A DNA stretch of 64,000 nucleotides from Rhizobium sp. P38BS-XIX (lineage in GTDB: Bacteria > Pseudomonadota > Alphaproteobacteria > Rhizobiales > Rhizobiaceae). Below the pieces are notes generated by a model. It was not told where the DNA came from, ran no database searches, and worked only from the letters and a program-made list of their open reading frames with translations. The position numbers and the translations under genes were made by a program. The number at the start of each line of letters is the position of its first letter. Positions within the stretch are counted from its first letter, which is position 1. Positions 26,122-34,997 of this stretch are shown here, one piece after another. Location of the stretch: assembly GCF_012641435.1 (NCBI RefSeq), contig NZ_JABAIJ010000006.1, positions 62,001 through 126,000 of the forward strand. Reading direction: 5' to 3'.

Positions 26122-26198
26122 GGTCTCGTAGCTCAGCAGGATAGAGCATCAGATTCCTAATCTGAGGGTCACGCGTTCGAATCGCGTCGAGATCACCA
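26122..26198 (+). tRNA. tRNA-Arg (anticodon CCT)
   Basis: A complete 77-nt cloverleaf with encoded CCA (26196-26198). The acceptor stem GGTCTCG pairs with CGAGATC (one G-U), the D-arm TAGCTCAGCAGGATAGAGCA, the anticodon stem TCAGA/TCTGA with loop TTCCTAA giving anticodon CCT, and the T-arm ACGCGTTCGAATCGCGT are all standard. It decodes AGG. The gene stands alone between the amidohydrolase and the Ivy-like gene. Confidence 0.97.
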
Positions 26199-26231
26199 TA
26201 GCCATGACCAAGCAGGCGACTATTCCTCATT

Positions 26232-26693
26232 CTACTTATAATTAAACGCGTCCGGATGGTTCTCGAGGCTGCCTGTGAGAGCCGCATAGAGAATGGTCCT
26301 GCCGTCGATCGCTTCGTTGCCCGCGCCGATATGCATCCAGGTTAATTTTTCAGACATGGTTTTGGGGTCGGCGACCAGAAGCACACCGTACATAACCTTT
26401 TTGGCAGGGTCGTACAGGATAGCGATCCGTTCCGCGCCGCAATCATGTTGCTTGCAGGCACTCATGACATAGACCTTGTCGGCGCCGAACATGACTTCAT
26501 GGCCGGGAGATTCAACGGTCTTGCCGTTGATCCAGTCCGGAAGCCGATGGCCTGTTGCCATCGTCTTGAAGGCTGCGGCAGCGGCGGGGTCGGAAGCGAT
26601 GTCTCGGAAGGTGACGGGGTGGCTCTGCGCATATGCGAATGGCGACCCCAGAAGCGCGGCAGTGAAAAAGGCCGACACTATAATCTTGTTCAT
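26232..26693 (-). CDS. ivy: Ivy-family c-type lysozyme inhibitor
   Basis: A 153-residue periplasmic protein with a cleavable signal peptide (IIVSAFFTAALLGSPFAYA). The Ivy hallmark is the disulfide-closed loop C80-K-Q-H-D-C85 (CKxHDC), whose histidine inserts into the lysozyme active site. Around it are GHEVMFGADKVYVMSAC, and the C-terminal WMHIGAGNEAIDGRTILY. Ivy blocks vertebrate-type c-lysozymes and, in Gram-negatives, may control endogenous lytic transglycosylases. The ATG at 26691-26693 has GAGGG 6-10 bp upstream; earlier in-frame starts lack a ribosome-binding site. It lies 33 bp downstream of tRNA-Arg in the opposite orientation. Confidence 0.85.
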   Translation of the reverse strand: MNKIIVSAFFTAALLGSPFAYAQSHPVTFRDIASDPAAAAAFKTMATGHRLPDWINGKTVESPGHEVMFGADKVYVMSACKQHDCGAERIAILYDPAKKVMYGVLLVADPKTMSEKLTWMHIGAGNEAIDGRTILYAALTGSLENHPDAFNYK

Positions 26694-26765
26694 GCATTTT
26701 CCCTCAGACGACTGGGTACAAAGGGAGAGTAAAAGAGCACAGCACAAGCGCTCCGGCAAATCGGC

Positions 26766-27032
26766 TCAGCAAACCATGATTCTGTTTCGAACGAGCCGCA
26801 CGCCGCGGATCGCTTCGGCAACAGCAGTTGCGCGTCTGATTTCCGGCTGACTGGCCACGGTTCCGTCCAAACGGATTTCCTGGCCGGCGGCAGTTACCCT
26901 GACATCGGATGCATCGATCCCGCCAGCGACAGCCAAAGCGTTGGCTACCGTGGATTCCAGTTCGGAACGCCTGGAATGTTCATTTTCCAGATAGAGCTCC
27001 ATGCCATGAAATGTTGCCGCTTTGAAAACCAT
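26766..27032 (-). CDS. BON-domain protein
   Basis: An 88-residue protein that consists of essentially a single BON domain: SELESTVANALAVAGGIDAS, then VRVTAAGQEIRLDGTVAS, then IRRATAVAEAIRGVRLVRN, the alternating beta-alpha-beta-beta pattern of phospholipid-binding OsmY-type domains. No signal peptide is seen, unlike periplasmic OsmY, so it may be cytoplasmic. The ATG at 27030-27032 has GGAG 7 bp upstream; the frame extends further but without similarity. It is on the same strand as ivy, 72 bp upstream of it, and divergent from dxr by 198 bp. Confidence 0.75.
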   Translation of the reverse strand: MVFKAATFHGMELYLENEHSRRSELESTVANALAVAGGIDASDVRVTAAGQEIRLDGTVASQPEIRRATAVAEAIRGVRLVRNRIMVC

Positions 27033-27230
27033 ACCAATCTCCGCACTCAAGTGGATGGAAAACGCAGCACCGCGCATTTGGTTCAATAGTTGCTGAAAAT
27101 AATGCCAAATCAGTGGTTTCGCCTTAAGCGCGCATGCTCGGCGGGAGCGGGGTTGCATGGTGTCACACTTGCCGCTTTCCGCGATCCCCTGTAGAGCCTT
27201 GAAGGATGACAGCAAGATGCGGATACTTGA

Positions 27231-28424
27231 ATGACTACCGGTAGCAAGGCGAAGCGCCGCCTGACGATATTGGGTTCGACCGGCTCCATCGGCCAGAATA
27301 CGCTTGATGTCGTCACCCAGCTCGGCGGGCGCGACGCTTTCGACATTGCCGCCATAACCGGCCACGACAATATCGACCTGCTGGCACAGCAGGCCAAGGC
27401 GTGCGGCGCGGCTTTCGCGGTCACCGCCAACGAAGAACGCTATCAGGCGCTGAAGGACGCATTGGCCGGCACCGGGATCGCCGTCGGCGCCGGCAAGAAT
27501 GCCTTGATCGAAGCGGCCTCCATGCCATCGGATTGGGTCATGGCGGCGATCGTCGGAACGGCTGGTCTCGCCCCGACCCTGGCTGCCGCTCGCCGTGGCG
27601 CCGATATCGCCCTGGCCAACAAGGAATGCCTGGTTTCGGCCGGCGATCTTTTCGTCCGCGCCGTTTCCGAAGGCGGCGGCCGGCTGATCCCTGTTGACAG
27701 CGAGCACAGCGCCATTTTCCAGGCACTGGAAGATGATCAGCAGCATGCGGTCGAGCGCATCATCATCACCGCATCGGGCGGGCCGTTCCGCACCTGGACG
27801 CGCGAGCAGATGGCCAATGTGACGCCGGCGACGGCGCGCGCCCACCCCAACTGGTCCATGGGCTTCAAGATTTCCATCGGCAGCGCCTCGATGTTCAACA
27901 AGGCGCTGGAGATGATTGAAGCCAAGCATCTATTCAACGTCCACCCCGATCAGATCGAGGTGGTGGTGCATCCGCAATCCGTCATCCATTCCATGGTCGG
28001 CTATAGCGACGGCTCGGTGCTGGCGCAGCTCGGCTGTCCCGACATGCGCACGGCCATCGGCTATGCGCTTACCTACCCGGCCCGCACCAAGCTCAATGTC
28101 GACCGGTTGGACTTCGCCAAACTCGCGCGTCTCGATTTCGAGGCACCGGATGAGGTTCGCTTCCCGGCACTGCGCCTCGCCCGCACCGCATTGGAGCGCG
28201 GCGGCCTGCAGGGCGCGATCATGAACGCCGCCGAAGAAATAGCCTTCCATGCTTTCGTGGACGGCCGCATCGGTTTCCTGGAGATGGCCGATATCGCCGA
28301 AGCCGTCATGGACGAGATGATCGCGACCGGCAGTGCGGAAACCATGGATGCCGTTTTCGCCGCCGACGAGGAAGCGCGTGGCCGTGCCGCGGCTCTCGTC
28401 GCCCAGCGGGACAAGGCCGCCTGA
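27231..28424 (+). CDS. dxr: 1-deoxy-D-xylulose-5-phosphate reductoisomerase
   Basis: A 397-residue NADPH-dependent enzyme that converts DXP to MEP, committing to isoprenoid synthesis. The NADPH motif G15-S-T-G-S-I-G21 begins the protein; IALANKECLVSAGDLF, PVDSEHSAIFQAL (metal and substrate ligands E/D in the signature), ASGGPFRTW, HPNWSMGFKISIGSASMFNKALE and EVVVHPQSVIHSMVGY are all intact. Length is standard. It precedes the PLP dehydratase by 33 bp on the same strand, so the two may be co-transcribed. Confidence 0.96.
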   Translation: MTTGSKAKRRLTILGSTGSIGQNTLDVVTQLGGRDAFDIAAITGHDNIDLLAQQAKACGAAFAVTANEERYQALKDALAGTGIAVGAGKNALIEAASMPSDWVMAAIVGTAGLAPTLAAARRGADIALANKECLVSAGDLFVRAVSEGGGRLIPVDSEHSAIFQALEDDQQHAVERIIITASGGPFRTWTREQMANVTPATARAHPNWSMGFKISIGSASMFNKALEMIEAKHLFNVHPDQIEVVVHPQSVIHSMVGYSDGSVLAQLGCPDMRTAIGYALTYPARTKLNVDRLDFAKLARLDFEAPDEVRFPALRLARTALERGGLQGAIMNAAEEIAFHAFVDGRIGFLEMADIAEAVMDEMIATGSAETMDAVFAADEEARGRAAALVAQRDKAA

Positions 28425-28457
28425 ACTTCATAGCCGACAAAGCCCCCGGACAGATTT

Positions 28458-29372
28458 ATGCCACTTCACCTCGAAACGCCGCTTCTCGAATCCCGCCCTC
28501 TTAGCCAGACAACAGGACGCTCCATCTGGTTGAAAATGGATGCCCTGCAGCCCCCGGGTTCCTTCAAGATCCGCGGCATCGGGGCTGCCTGTGAGCATCA
28601 CGCGCATAATGGCAAGCGGCGCTTCGTCTCCTCCTCCGGCGGCAATGCCGGCATCGCGGTTGCCTATGCAGGCCGCCGCCTTTCGATCCCCGTATCGGTT
28701 TTCGTTCCTGAGACGACGACGGATCGGGCAAAAGCGCTGATCCGCCAGGAGGGCGCCGAAGTCTTCGTGCACGGCGCATCCTGGCAGGAAGCAAACGAGC
28801 GTGCGCTTCAGGCTGTCGACGCGGAGACCGCCTTCATCCATCCCTTCGACGATCCGCTTCTTTGGACAGGCCATGCGACGATGATCGATGAGGTCGTCAA
28901 GGCAGGCGTGTCATTTGACGCCGTGGTGCTGTCCGTCGGCGGTGGCGGCCTGCTCGCCGGCGTTTCGGAAGGGCTCGACCGCAACGGCCTTCAGCATGTC
29001 CCGATCATCGCGGCCGAAACGGATGGCGCAGCATCGCTCGCAGCCGCCGTCAAGGCCGGCAAGCCGGTAGAGCTGCCCGCGATCACCAGCATTGCGACGT
29101 CGCTTGGCGCCCGAAAGATAAGCCAGCGCGCTTTCGAAATCACACAGAGCAGGCCGGTCGATAGCGTCGTCGTCACAGACCGCGATGCCGTCGATGCCTG
29201 CATGCGCTTTCTCGACGACCATCGCGTCCTTGTGGAACCGGCCTGCGGCGCTGCCTTGGCGGTTGCTTATGCCCATGCCGACAGGCTCGGCAGCTTCGAG
29301 CGCGTGCTGATCATCGCCTGCGGTGGCGCAACGGCCACGCTCAACCAGCTGCAGAGCTGGCAGGCATCCTGA
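28458..29372 (+). CDS. PLP-dependent serine/threonine dehydratase-like protein
   Basis: A 304-residue fold-type II PLP enzyme of the threonine/serine dehydratase group. Visible are the PLP lysine K37 in PPGSFKIRG, the phosphate/carboxylate loop SSSGGNAG at 58-65, the Gly-rich loop SVGGGGLLAG, and the C-terminal PACGAALAVAY. It has no ACT regulatory domain, so it resembles catabolic L-serine dehydratase/threonine deaminase rather than biosynthetic IlvA. It is about 20 residues shorter at the N-terminus than typical. Reaction assumed: beta-elimination of serine or threonine to pyruvate or 2-oxobutyrate plus ammonia. Confidence 0.82.
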   Translation: MPLHLETPLLESRPLSQTTGRSIWLKMDALQPPGSFKIRGIGAACEHHAHNGKRRFVSSSGGNAGIAVAYAGRRLSIPVSVFVPETTTDRAKALIRQEGAEVFVHGASWQEANERALQAVDAETAFIHPFDDPLLWTGHATMIDEVVKAGVSFDAVVLSVGGGGLLAGVSEGLDRNGLQHVPIIAAETDGAASLAAAVKAGKPVELPAITSIATSLGARKISQRAFEITQSRPVDSVVVTDRDAVDACMRFLDDHRVLVEPACGAALAVAYAHADRLGSFERVLIIACGGATATLNQLQSWQAS

Positions 29373-29560
29373 TCGACGTGACACGCCATCATTAGTAAGC
29401 CGTATCTTACGGATGACAGTAGCGATGCTGCGCCTATCCGAGACGAATGGCATGATCCGGATCATCAGACCAAAATTGGATCCCGCCGTGATGAAGGTGG
29501 TTGTCATTATCGGCAATGATGTTAGAGAGGAATTCCGGCTTCACTTTTAAAGGACTCACG

Positions 29561-30193
29561 ATGCCGGATTTTTCCACACTCATTCTTTTTGCCGCCGCCG
29601 CGCTGGTGCTCACCGCCACGCCCGGCCCCGACATGCTTCTCATTGCGTCGCGCAGCGTCAGCCAGGGGCGTTCCGCTGGCTTCCTGACCTATGCAGGCAT
29701 TGCGCTTGGAACCTATTGCCACGCCATGGCCGCCGCGCTCGGGCTTTCTAGACTCTTCCTGACCGTGCCGGTCGCCTATGAAATCGTCCGCTGGGCGGGC
29801 TGCGCCTATCTGCTTTATCTGGCTGTCAAAACCCTGCGCTCGCAGGGCTCCGCCTTTGCACCTTCGGCCGGGCTCAAGCGCCTCTCCGGCAAGCGTATTT
29901 TCGTCGAGGGATTGGCGACCAATCTCCTCAACCCGAAAATGGCACTCTTCGTACTCGCCCTTTTTCCGCAGTTCGTCGATCCGCACGGCGGCTCGATGAT
30001 CGTACAGATGGCTTTGCTCGCCACCATCCTGAACGGGGTCGGCTTCATGGTGAACGGTTCGGTCATCATGCTGGGGAGCCACATCCGCAGCCGTCTCTCG
30101 GCGGTGAAGCGCATTCCGAAGTTGCCGCAATATCTGCTGGCGACGGTCTTTGCCGGTCTCGCATGCCGTCTCGCCCTCGGAAGCCGAGGCTAA
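29561..30193 (+). CDS. LysE/RhtB-family amino-acid exporter
   Basis: A 210-residue inner-membrane exporter. The RhtB signature lies at the N-terminus: FAAAALVLTATPGPDMLLI, with the TPGPD core. Six hydrophobic segments follow, separated by SRSVSQGRSAGFLTYAG and FVEGLATNLLNPKMALFVLALFPQF, which is the conserved N-P-K motif of the fifth helix region. Members export lysine/arginine, threonine or homoserine. The ATG at 29561 is 8 bp after AGGA; a longer frame upstream is rejected. The serine/threonine-type dehydratase upstream is consistent with amino-acid overflow handling (inference). Confidence 0.86.
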   Translation: MPDFSTLILFAAAALVLTATPGPDMLLIASRSVSQGRSAGFLTYAGIALGTYCHAMAAALGLSRLFLTVPVAYEIVRWAGCAYLLYLAVKTLRSQGSAFAPSAGLKRLSGKRIFVEGLATNLLNPKMALFVLALFPQFVDPHGGSMIVQMALLATILNGVGFMVNGSVIMLGSHIRSRLSAVKRIPKLPQYLLATVFAGLACRLALGSRG

Positions 30194-30201
30194 CATGACC
30201 C

Positions 30202-30246
30202 AATAAAAAATCACGGCGGAAGCAGGTTTCAACCAACGCTTCCGCC
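30202..30246 (-). terminator. rho-independent terminator of hemA
   Basis: GGCGGAAGC (30215-30223) pairs with GCTTCCGCC (30238-30246) in a 9-bp perfect stem. Read on the minus strand, the stem is followed by a T-rich run (complement of AATAAAAAAT, 30203-30212). It is 73 bp past the hemA stop and about 20 bp past the lysE stop on the other strand, so it probably also limits convergent read-through. Confidence 0.75.
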
Positions 30247-30319
30247 ATGAATTTCATGTAGATTTTCGGCCAGAAGCCGCGCTTGTCAAAAGAGCGCGGC
30301 TCAAAGAAACGAACTGAGC

Positions 30320-31531
30320 TTACGCGACAGCGCGGGCAAGCGCACAGCGCGACCACAGGGCGTGCAGCGCGCCAACCAGCTGCTCGATATCGCCATCCGA
30401 ATGCAGCGGGGTCGGCGTGATACGCAGACGCTCGGTCTTCTTCGGCACCGTGGGATAGTTGATCGGCTGAACATAGACGCCCGCGTCGAGCAACAGATCG
30501 GAAATCCACTTGCACTTGGCCGCATCGCCGACCATGACCGGCACGACATGGCTCGGGTTCGGCATATGCGGAATACCGGCAACATCGAGCTGAGCGCGCA
30601 GCCTGCGAACACGGTCCTGATGGCGCAAGCGTTCGAACTGGCTGACCTTCAGGTGCTGGATAGAAGCGACGGCGCCTGCAGCAAGCGTCGGCGGCAGCGA
30701 CGTCGTAAAGATGAAGCCGGACGCGAACGACCGGATGAAATCACAGAGTGCAGTCGAAGCGGCGATATAACCGCCCATGACGCCGAACGCCTTGCCAAGC
30801 GTACCTTCGATGACGGTCAGACGATCCATCAGGCCCTCGCGCTCGGCAATGCCGCCGCCGCGCGGTCCGTACATGCCGACAGCATGCACTTCGTCGAGAT
30901 AGGTCATCGCGCCATACTTGTCGGCGAGATCGCAGATTTCCTTGATGGGGGCGATATCGCCATCCATCGAATAAACGGATTCAAACGCGATCAGCTTCGG
31001 CGCCTTCGGATCCGCAGCCTTCAGCTTGGCTTCTAGATCGTGCAGATCGTTATGCTTCCAGATGACCTTGTCACACTTCGCATAGCGAATACCTTCGATC
31101 ATCGATGCATGGTTGAGCGCATCCGAGAAGATGATGAGGCCGGGGATGCGTGCACCGAGCGTGCCGAGCGTCGCCCAGTTGGAAATATAACCCGAGGTGA
31201 AGATCAGCGCGGATTCCTTGCCGTGGAGATCGGCAAGTTCCTGCTCGAGCAGAACATGGTAGTGGTTGGTGCCAGAAATATTCCGGGTGCCTCCCGCACC
31301 CGCGCCACAGTGATCAATGGCTTGCTTCATCGCCTCGATCACTTTGGGGTGCTGGCCCATGCCGAGATAGTCGTTGGAACACCAGACCGTCACTTCCTGC
31401 GGGCCGTCGGGAGTATATCGGGTTGCACGCGGAAAATTGCCCCTACGGCGTTCCAGATCGGCAAATACGCGATAGCGGCCTTCATTGTGCAGGCCGTCCA
31501 GCTCGCCCTTAAAAAATGCTTCGAAATCCAT
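30320..31531 (-). CDS. hemA: 5-aminolevulinate synthase
   Basis: A 403-residue PLP enzyme that condenses glycine with succinyl-CoA to 5-aminolevulinate, the alphaproteobacterial C4 entry to heme and cobalamin. Signature segments: CSNDYLGMGQHP, GAGAGGTRNISGTNHYH, SVYSMDGDIAPI, DEVHAVGMYGPRGGG, and the PLP lysine K247 in EGTLGKAFGVMGGY. The length and the alpha-oxoamine synthase fold are normal. Two tandem ATGs exist (31532-31534 and 31529-31531); the second has a better spacing to GGAG and gives MDFEAFF, like other rhizobial HemA. Nothing else of the heme pathway is adjacent. Confidence 0.96.
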   Translation of the reverse strand: MDFEAFFKGELDGLHNEGRYRVFADLERRRGNFPRATRYTPDGPQEVTVWCSNDYLGMGQHPKVIEAMKQAIDHCGAGAGGTRNISGTNHYHVLLEQELADLHGKESALIFTSGYISNWATLGTLGARIPGLIIFSDALNHASMIEGIRYAKCDKVIWKHNDLHDLEAKLKAADPKAPKLIAFESVYSMDGDIAPIKEICDLADKYGAMTYLDEVHAVGMYGPRGGGIAEREGLMDRLTVIEGTLGKAFGVMGGYIAASTALCDFIRSFASGFIFTTSLPPTLAAGAVASIQHLKVSQFERLRHQDRVRRLRAQLDVAGIPHMPNPSHVVPVMVGDAAKCKWISDLLLDAGVYVQPINYPTVPKKTERLRITPTPLHSDGDIEQLVGALHALWSRCALARAVA

Positions 31532-31703
31532 CATCTGCTCCAGTAACGTGCGACCGTTTTCAAGAATGCCGGATCGCCCGTCAACCCCTCCCCATTGCTT
31601 TCACACCCTGCTGCGGCAAATGGCCCCTAATTTTGAACAATTCCAGACAACAATAGCCAATCACATCAAATTGACAATCGAAACTATGGTGGAAACACTC
31701 TCT

Positions 31704-31734
31704 CCGGAGCGGCGGGTAAAACCCCGCCGCTCCG
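31704..31734 (-). terminator. strong hairpin downstream of the cox-like operon
   Basis: CCGGAGCGGCGGG (31704-31716) pairs with CCCGCCGCTCCGG (about 31723-31735) in a 13-bp perfect, very GC-rich stem with a short A-rich loop. It lies just beyond the coxM-like stop. The expected T-run is weak on the minus strand, so it could be a transcript 3'-end stabiliser instead of, or as well as, a terminator. Confidence 0.55.
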
Positions 31735-31752
31735 GGCTTGTTCGTGGTAAAT

Positions 31753-32547
31753 CTAGGCGGCAGCCACAGCGCGTTTGGCCATGACCTTAACCAGATTGGC
31801 GCGGTACTCCGCCGTCGCATGCAAGTCTGATAGCAACGATGACGGATCGACCGTCACGCCCGCGAGCGCATCCGGCGACCAATTCGACGCGAGCGCCTGC
31901 TCCATATCGCCCTGACGGAACACGCCGTCCGCACCGGCACCGGTGACGGCAACGCGAATTTCCGCTCCATTCCTGGCAACGAAAACGCCCGTCATGGCAT
32001 AGCGCGAGGCCGGATTGGGGAATTTGGCGTAGCCCGCCTGTTCCGGCGCCTCGAAAGCGATTGATGTGATGATCTCGGCGCCCTCCAGAGCCGTTTCGAA
32101 CAAGCCGCGGAAATAATCCGCCGCCGCGATCTGGCGTCGATCGGTAACGATGGTGGCATTCAGCGCCAGCATCGCCGAGGGATAATCCGCCGCCGGATCG
32201 TTGTTGGCGACGGAGCCGCCGATCGTGCCCATGTGCCGGACATGCGGATCGCCTATCATGCCGGCAAGGTCGCACAGCGCCGGACAGACCGCACGGATCG
32301 CCGCCGAGGAGGCGACTTCCGCATGGGTTGTCGCCGCACCGATCGTGACCCTGCGGCCATCGACACGAATCCCCTTGATCGACGGGATATGCCTGAGATC
32401 GACCAGATCGCTCGGCGACGCCAGACGCTGCTTCATGGTGGCGATCAGCGTCATGCCGCCGGAGACATATTTGCCTTCGTCGGCATTCGACAGAAGCTTG
32501 ACGGCTTCGTCGACCGAGGAGGCGCGATGGTAATTCGTTGCGTACAT
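31753..32547 (-). CDS. xanthine-oxidase-family medium (FAD) subunit, coxM-like
   Basis: A 264-residue FAD-binding subunit of a molybdenum hydroxylase. FAD-binding signatures are VSGGMTLIATMKQRL (AGGxTL-like) and GTIGGSVANNDPAADYPSA (TIGG motif), with the C-terminal CO-dehydrogenase flavoprotein domain completing the protein. It passes electrons from the small-subunit iron-sulfur clusters to an acceptor. The ATG complementary to 32545-32547 is chosen: a longer frame upstream overlaps coxL and is not conserved. It follows the large subunit by 20 bp. The natural substrate of the holoenzyme is unknown (see coxL). Confidence 0.87.
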   Translation of the reverse strand: MYATNYHRASSVDEAVKLLSNADEGKYVSGGMTLIATMKQRLASPSDLVDLRHIPSIKGIRVDGRRVTIGAATTHAEVASSAAIRAVCPALCDLAGMIGDPHVRHMGTIGGSVANNDPAADYPSAMLALNATIVTDRRQIAAADYFRGLFETALEGAEIITSIAFEAPEQAGYAKFPNPASRYAMTGVFVARNGAEIRVAVTGAGADGVFRQGDMEQALASNWSPDALAGVTVDPSSLLSDLHATAEYRANLVKVMAKRAVAAA

Positions 32548-32567
32548 TGTCCTATCCTCCTCTTGTC

Positions 32568-34913
32568 TCAGGGCGTGGCCCGCGCCGCTTCCCACACCTT
32601 GAGCAGTGTGGCCGGCATGGTCAGCGTGTTGTTGCCGATCGCATCGGTGATGGCGTTCATCAGCGCCGGCGGCGAGCCAATGGCGCCCGCCTCGCCACAT
32701 CCCTTGATGCCAAGGGGATTGCTCGGGCACGGGGTGTTCTGGTGTGAAAGCTGGAAGAACGGCAGGTCGTCGGCACGCGGCATGGTGTAATCCATGAAGC
32801 TCGCCGTCAGAAGCTGGCCACTCTCATCGTAATGCACGCCTTCCAGCAGCGCCTGGCCGATCCCTTGCGCAATGCCGCCATGCACCTGCCCTTCGACGAT
32901 CATCGGGTTGATGATGTTGCCGAAGTCGTCGGCAGCGACGAACTGCACGATCTCGGTCTTGCCCGTTTCCGGGTCCACCTCGACCTCGCAGATATAGCAG
33001 CCGGCCGGGAAGGTAAAATTGGCCGGATCGTAGAAGGCGGTTTCCTTGAGGCCCGGCTCCATGCCGGCGGGAAGATTGTGCGCAGTATAGGAGGCGAGCG
33101 CCACCTGGAACCAGGGAAGCGCCTTATCGGTGCCGGCGACCTTCAACTCGCCGTTCTCGATGACGATATCGCTCTCGTCGGCCTCCATCAGATGCGCGGC
33201 GATCTTCTTCGCCTTCGCCTCCACCTTGTCTAGCGCCTTGACGACGGCGGACATGCCGACGGCGCCCGAGCGGGAGCCATAGGTGCCCATGCCCATCTGC
33301 ACCTTGTCGGTATCGCCATGGACGATGGAGACACTGTCGATCGGGACACCCAGCCGATCCGAGATCAGTTGCGCAAAGGTGGTCTCATGCCCCTGGCCAT
33401 GGCTGTGCGAGCCGGTGAGCACTTCGATCGTTCCCACCGCGTTCACCCGCACCTCGGCCGATTCCCAAAGGCCGACGCCGGCCCCGAGCGAACCCACCGC
33501 CTGCGAGGGCGCGATGCCGCATGCCTCGATGTAACAGCTCATGCCGATGCCGCGTTTCATGCCACGCGTGGCAGCCTCGGCCTTACGAGCGGGAAACCCG
33601 GCCCAATCCGCCTGCTGCATGGCGGCGTTGAGCGAAGCTTCGTAATCGCCGGCGTCATAATTCATGATGACGGGTGTCTGGTAGGGGAACGAGCGGATGA
33701 AGTTGATCCGTCGAAGCTCCGCAGGAGAGACGCCGAGTTCGCGCGCCGCCGTTTCCACCGTGCGCTCGAGCAGATAGGTCGCCTCCGGACGCCCGGCTCC
33801 ACGATAGGCATCAACAGGCACGGTGTTAGTATAGACCGTGCGGACATTGGCATGGATCGCCGGAATGGCATATTGGCCCGACAGCAGCGTTGCATAGAGG
33901 TAGGTCGGCACCGCCGAGGAGAAGAGCGACATATAGGCGCCGAGATTGGCGATCGTGTCGACCTTCAGCGCCGTCATGCGGTTTTGCGCATCGAAAGCCA
34001 TCTTCACCTTGGAAAGATGATCGCGGCCATGCGCATCGGTGAGGAAGGCTTCCGTGCGGTCGGCCGTCCATTTGACCGGCACGCCTGTTTTCTTCGATGC
34101 CCAGAGACAGACGATCTCTTCCGGGTAGATGTAGATCTTCGAGCCGAAGCCGCCGCCGACATCGGGTGCAATAACGCGCAGCTTGTTTTCCGGCGCGACA
34201 TTGTAGAAGGCGCTCATGACGAGCCGGGCCACATGCGGATTCTGGCTGGTCGTATAGCAAGTGTAGTGGTCTTCGGCCGCGTCATAGATGCCGAGCGTGG
34301 CGCGCGGCTCCATGGCGTTCGGCGAAAGCCTGTTGTTGTGGAGTTCGATTTCGGTGACATGCGCCGCCTCCGCGATCGCCTTGTCGGTCGCTGCCGCATC
34401 GCCGAGCTCCCAATCGAAGATCAGATTGTCGGGCGCCTCGGGATGGATCTGCGGCGCACCCGCTTTCAGCGCATCCACCGCTTCGACGACCGCAGGCAGC
34501 TCTTCATAATCGACCGCCACAGCCTCGGCCGCGTCACGGGCTTCTCCAAGGCTGTCGGCCACGACGATCACAACCGCGTCGCCGACGTAACGGACAGTAT
34601 CGACCGCCAAAGGCCGCCACGCGCCCATCTTCATCGGCGAGCCGTCGCGGGAGTGAATCATCCATCCGCAGATCAGGTTGCCGATGCCGTCGGCGAGCAA
34701 CTGCTTGCCCTCGAGCACGCCGATCACACCCGGCATGGAAAGAGCCGCCGATGTATCGATGCCGGCGATCTTCGCATGTGCAAGCGGGCTGCGAACGAAA
34801 TAGGCGTATTTCATCCCCGGCGTCACCATATCGTCGGTGTAACGCCCTTTGCCCGTCAGAAATCGCTTGTCTTCCTTGCGCGCCACGCGCGCACCAATGC
34901 CTTCCACGCCCAT
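32568..34913 (-). CDS. form II CO-dehydrogenase-like molybdenum hydroxylase, large subunit
   Basis: A 781-residue molybdopterin subunit. The N-terminal Ald_Xan_dh hammerhead domain (about 20-130; FLTGKGRYTDDMVTPG) is followed by two molybdopterin-binding domains. The active-site loop is A369-Y-R-G-A-G-R375, the form II signature, not the AYxCSFR of genuine form I CO dehydrogenase; there is no Cu-binding Cys. A conserved Glu in the QTPV...-type region and GGxGSK in DVGGGFGSKIYIYPEE are present. Form II enzymes oxidise aldehydes, purines or aromatic substrates. GGGAGG precedes the ATG by 6 bp. The S-L-M gene order places this in the middle of the operon. Confidence 0.9.
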   Translation of the reverse strand: MGVEGIGARVARKEDKRFLTGKGRYTDDMVTPGMKYAYFVRSPLAHAKIAGIDTSAALSMPGVIGVLEGKQLLADGIGNLICGWMIHSRDGSPMKMGAWRPLAVDTVRYVGDAVVIVVADSLGEARDAAEAVAVDYEELPAVVEAVDALKAGAPQIHPEAPDNLIFDWELGDAAATDKAIAEAAHVTEIELHNNRLSPNAMEPRATLGIYDAAEDHYTCYTTSQNPHVARLVMSAFYNVAPENKLRVIAPDVGGGFGSKIYIYPEEIVCLWASKKTGVPVKWTADRTEAFLTDAHGRDHLSKVKMAFDAQNRMTALKVDTIANLGAYMSLFSSAVPTYLYATLLSGQYAIPAIHANVRTVYTNTVPVDAYRGAGRPEATYLLERTVETAARELGVSPAELRRINFIRSFPYQTPVIMNYDAGDYEASLNAAMQQADWAGFPARKAEAATRGMKRGIGMSCYIEACGIAPSQAVGSLGAGVGLWESAEVRVNAVGTIEVLTGSHSHGQGHETTFAQLISDRLGVPIDSVSIVHGDTDKVQMGMGTYGSRSGAVGMSAVVKALDKVEAKAKKIAAHLMEADESDIVIENGELKVAGTDKALPWFQVALASYTAHNLPAGMEPGLKETAFYDPANFTFPAGCYICEVEVDPETGKTEIVQFVAADDFGNIINPMIVEGQVHGGIAQGIGQALLEGVHYDESGQLLTASFMDYTMPRADDLPFFQLSHQNTPCPSNPLGIKGCGEAGAIGSPPALMNAITDAIGNNTLTMPATLLKVWEAARATP

Positions 34914-34997
34914 CACATCCTCCCATCGGGGTTGCGGGCCTGGCACCGCGCCAAGACGTCTATCATCGGCGCTCTGCCAGACGGTCTCGGTGAAATT

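Noticed and set aside
26122..27032. Genomic island inserted at tRNA-Arg
   Set aside because: No integrase, duplicated tRNA 3' end or phage gene is found; the tRNA is complete and genes nearby look native.
31640..31700. Possible FixK/FNR box upstream of hemA (TTGATGTGATTGG on the minus strand)
   Set aside because: The consensus TTGAT-N4-ATCAA is not matched in the second half-site, so oxygen control of hemA is not supported by this sequence.
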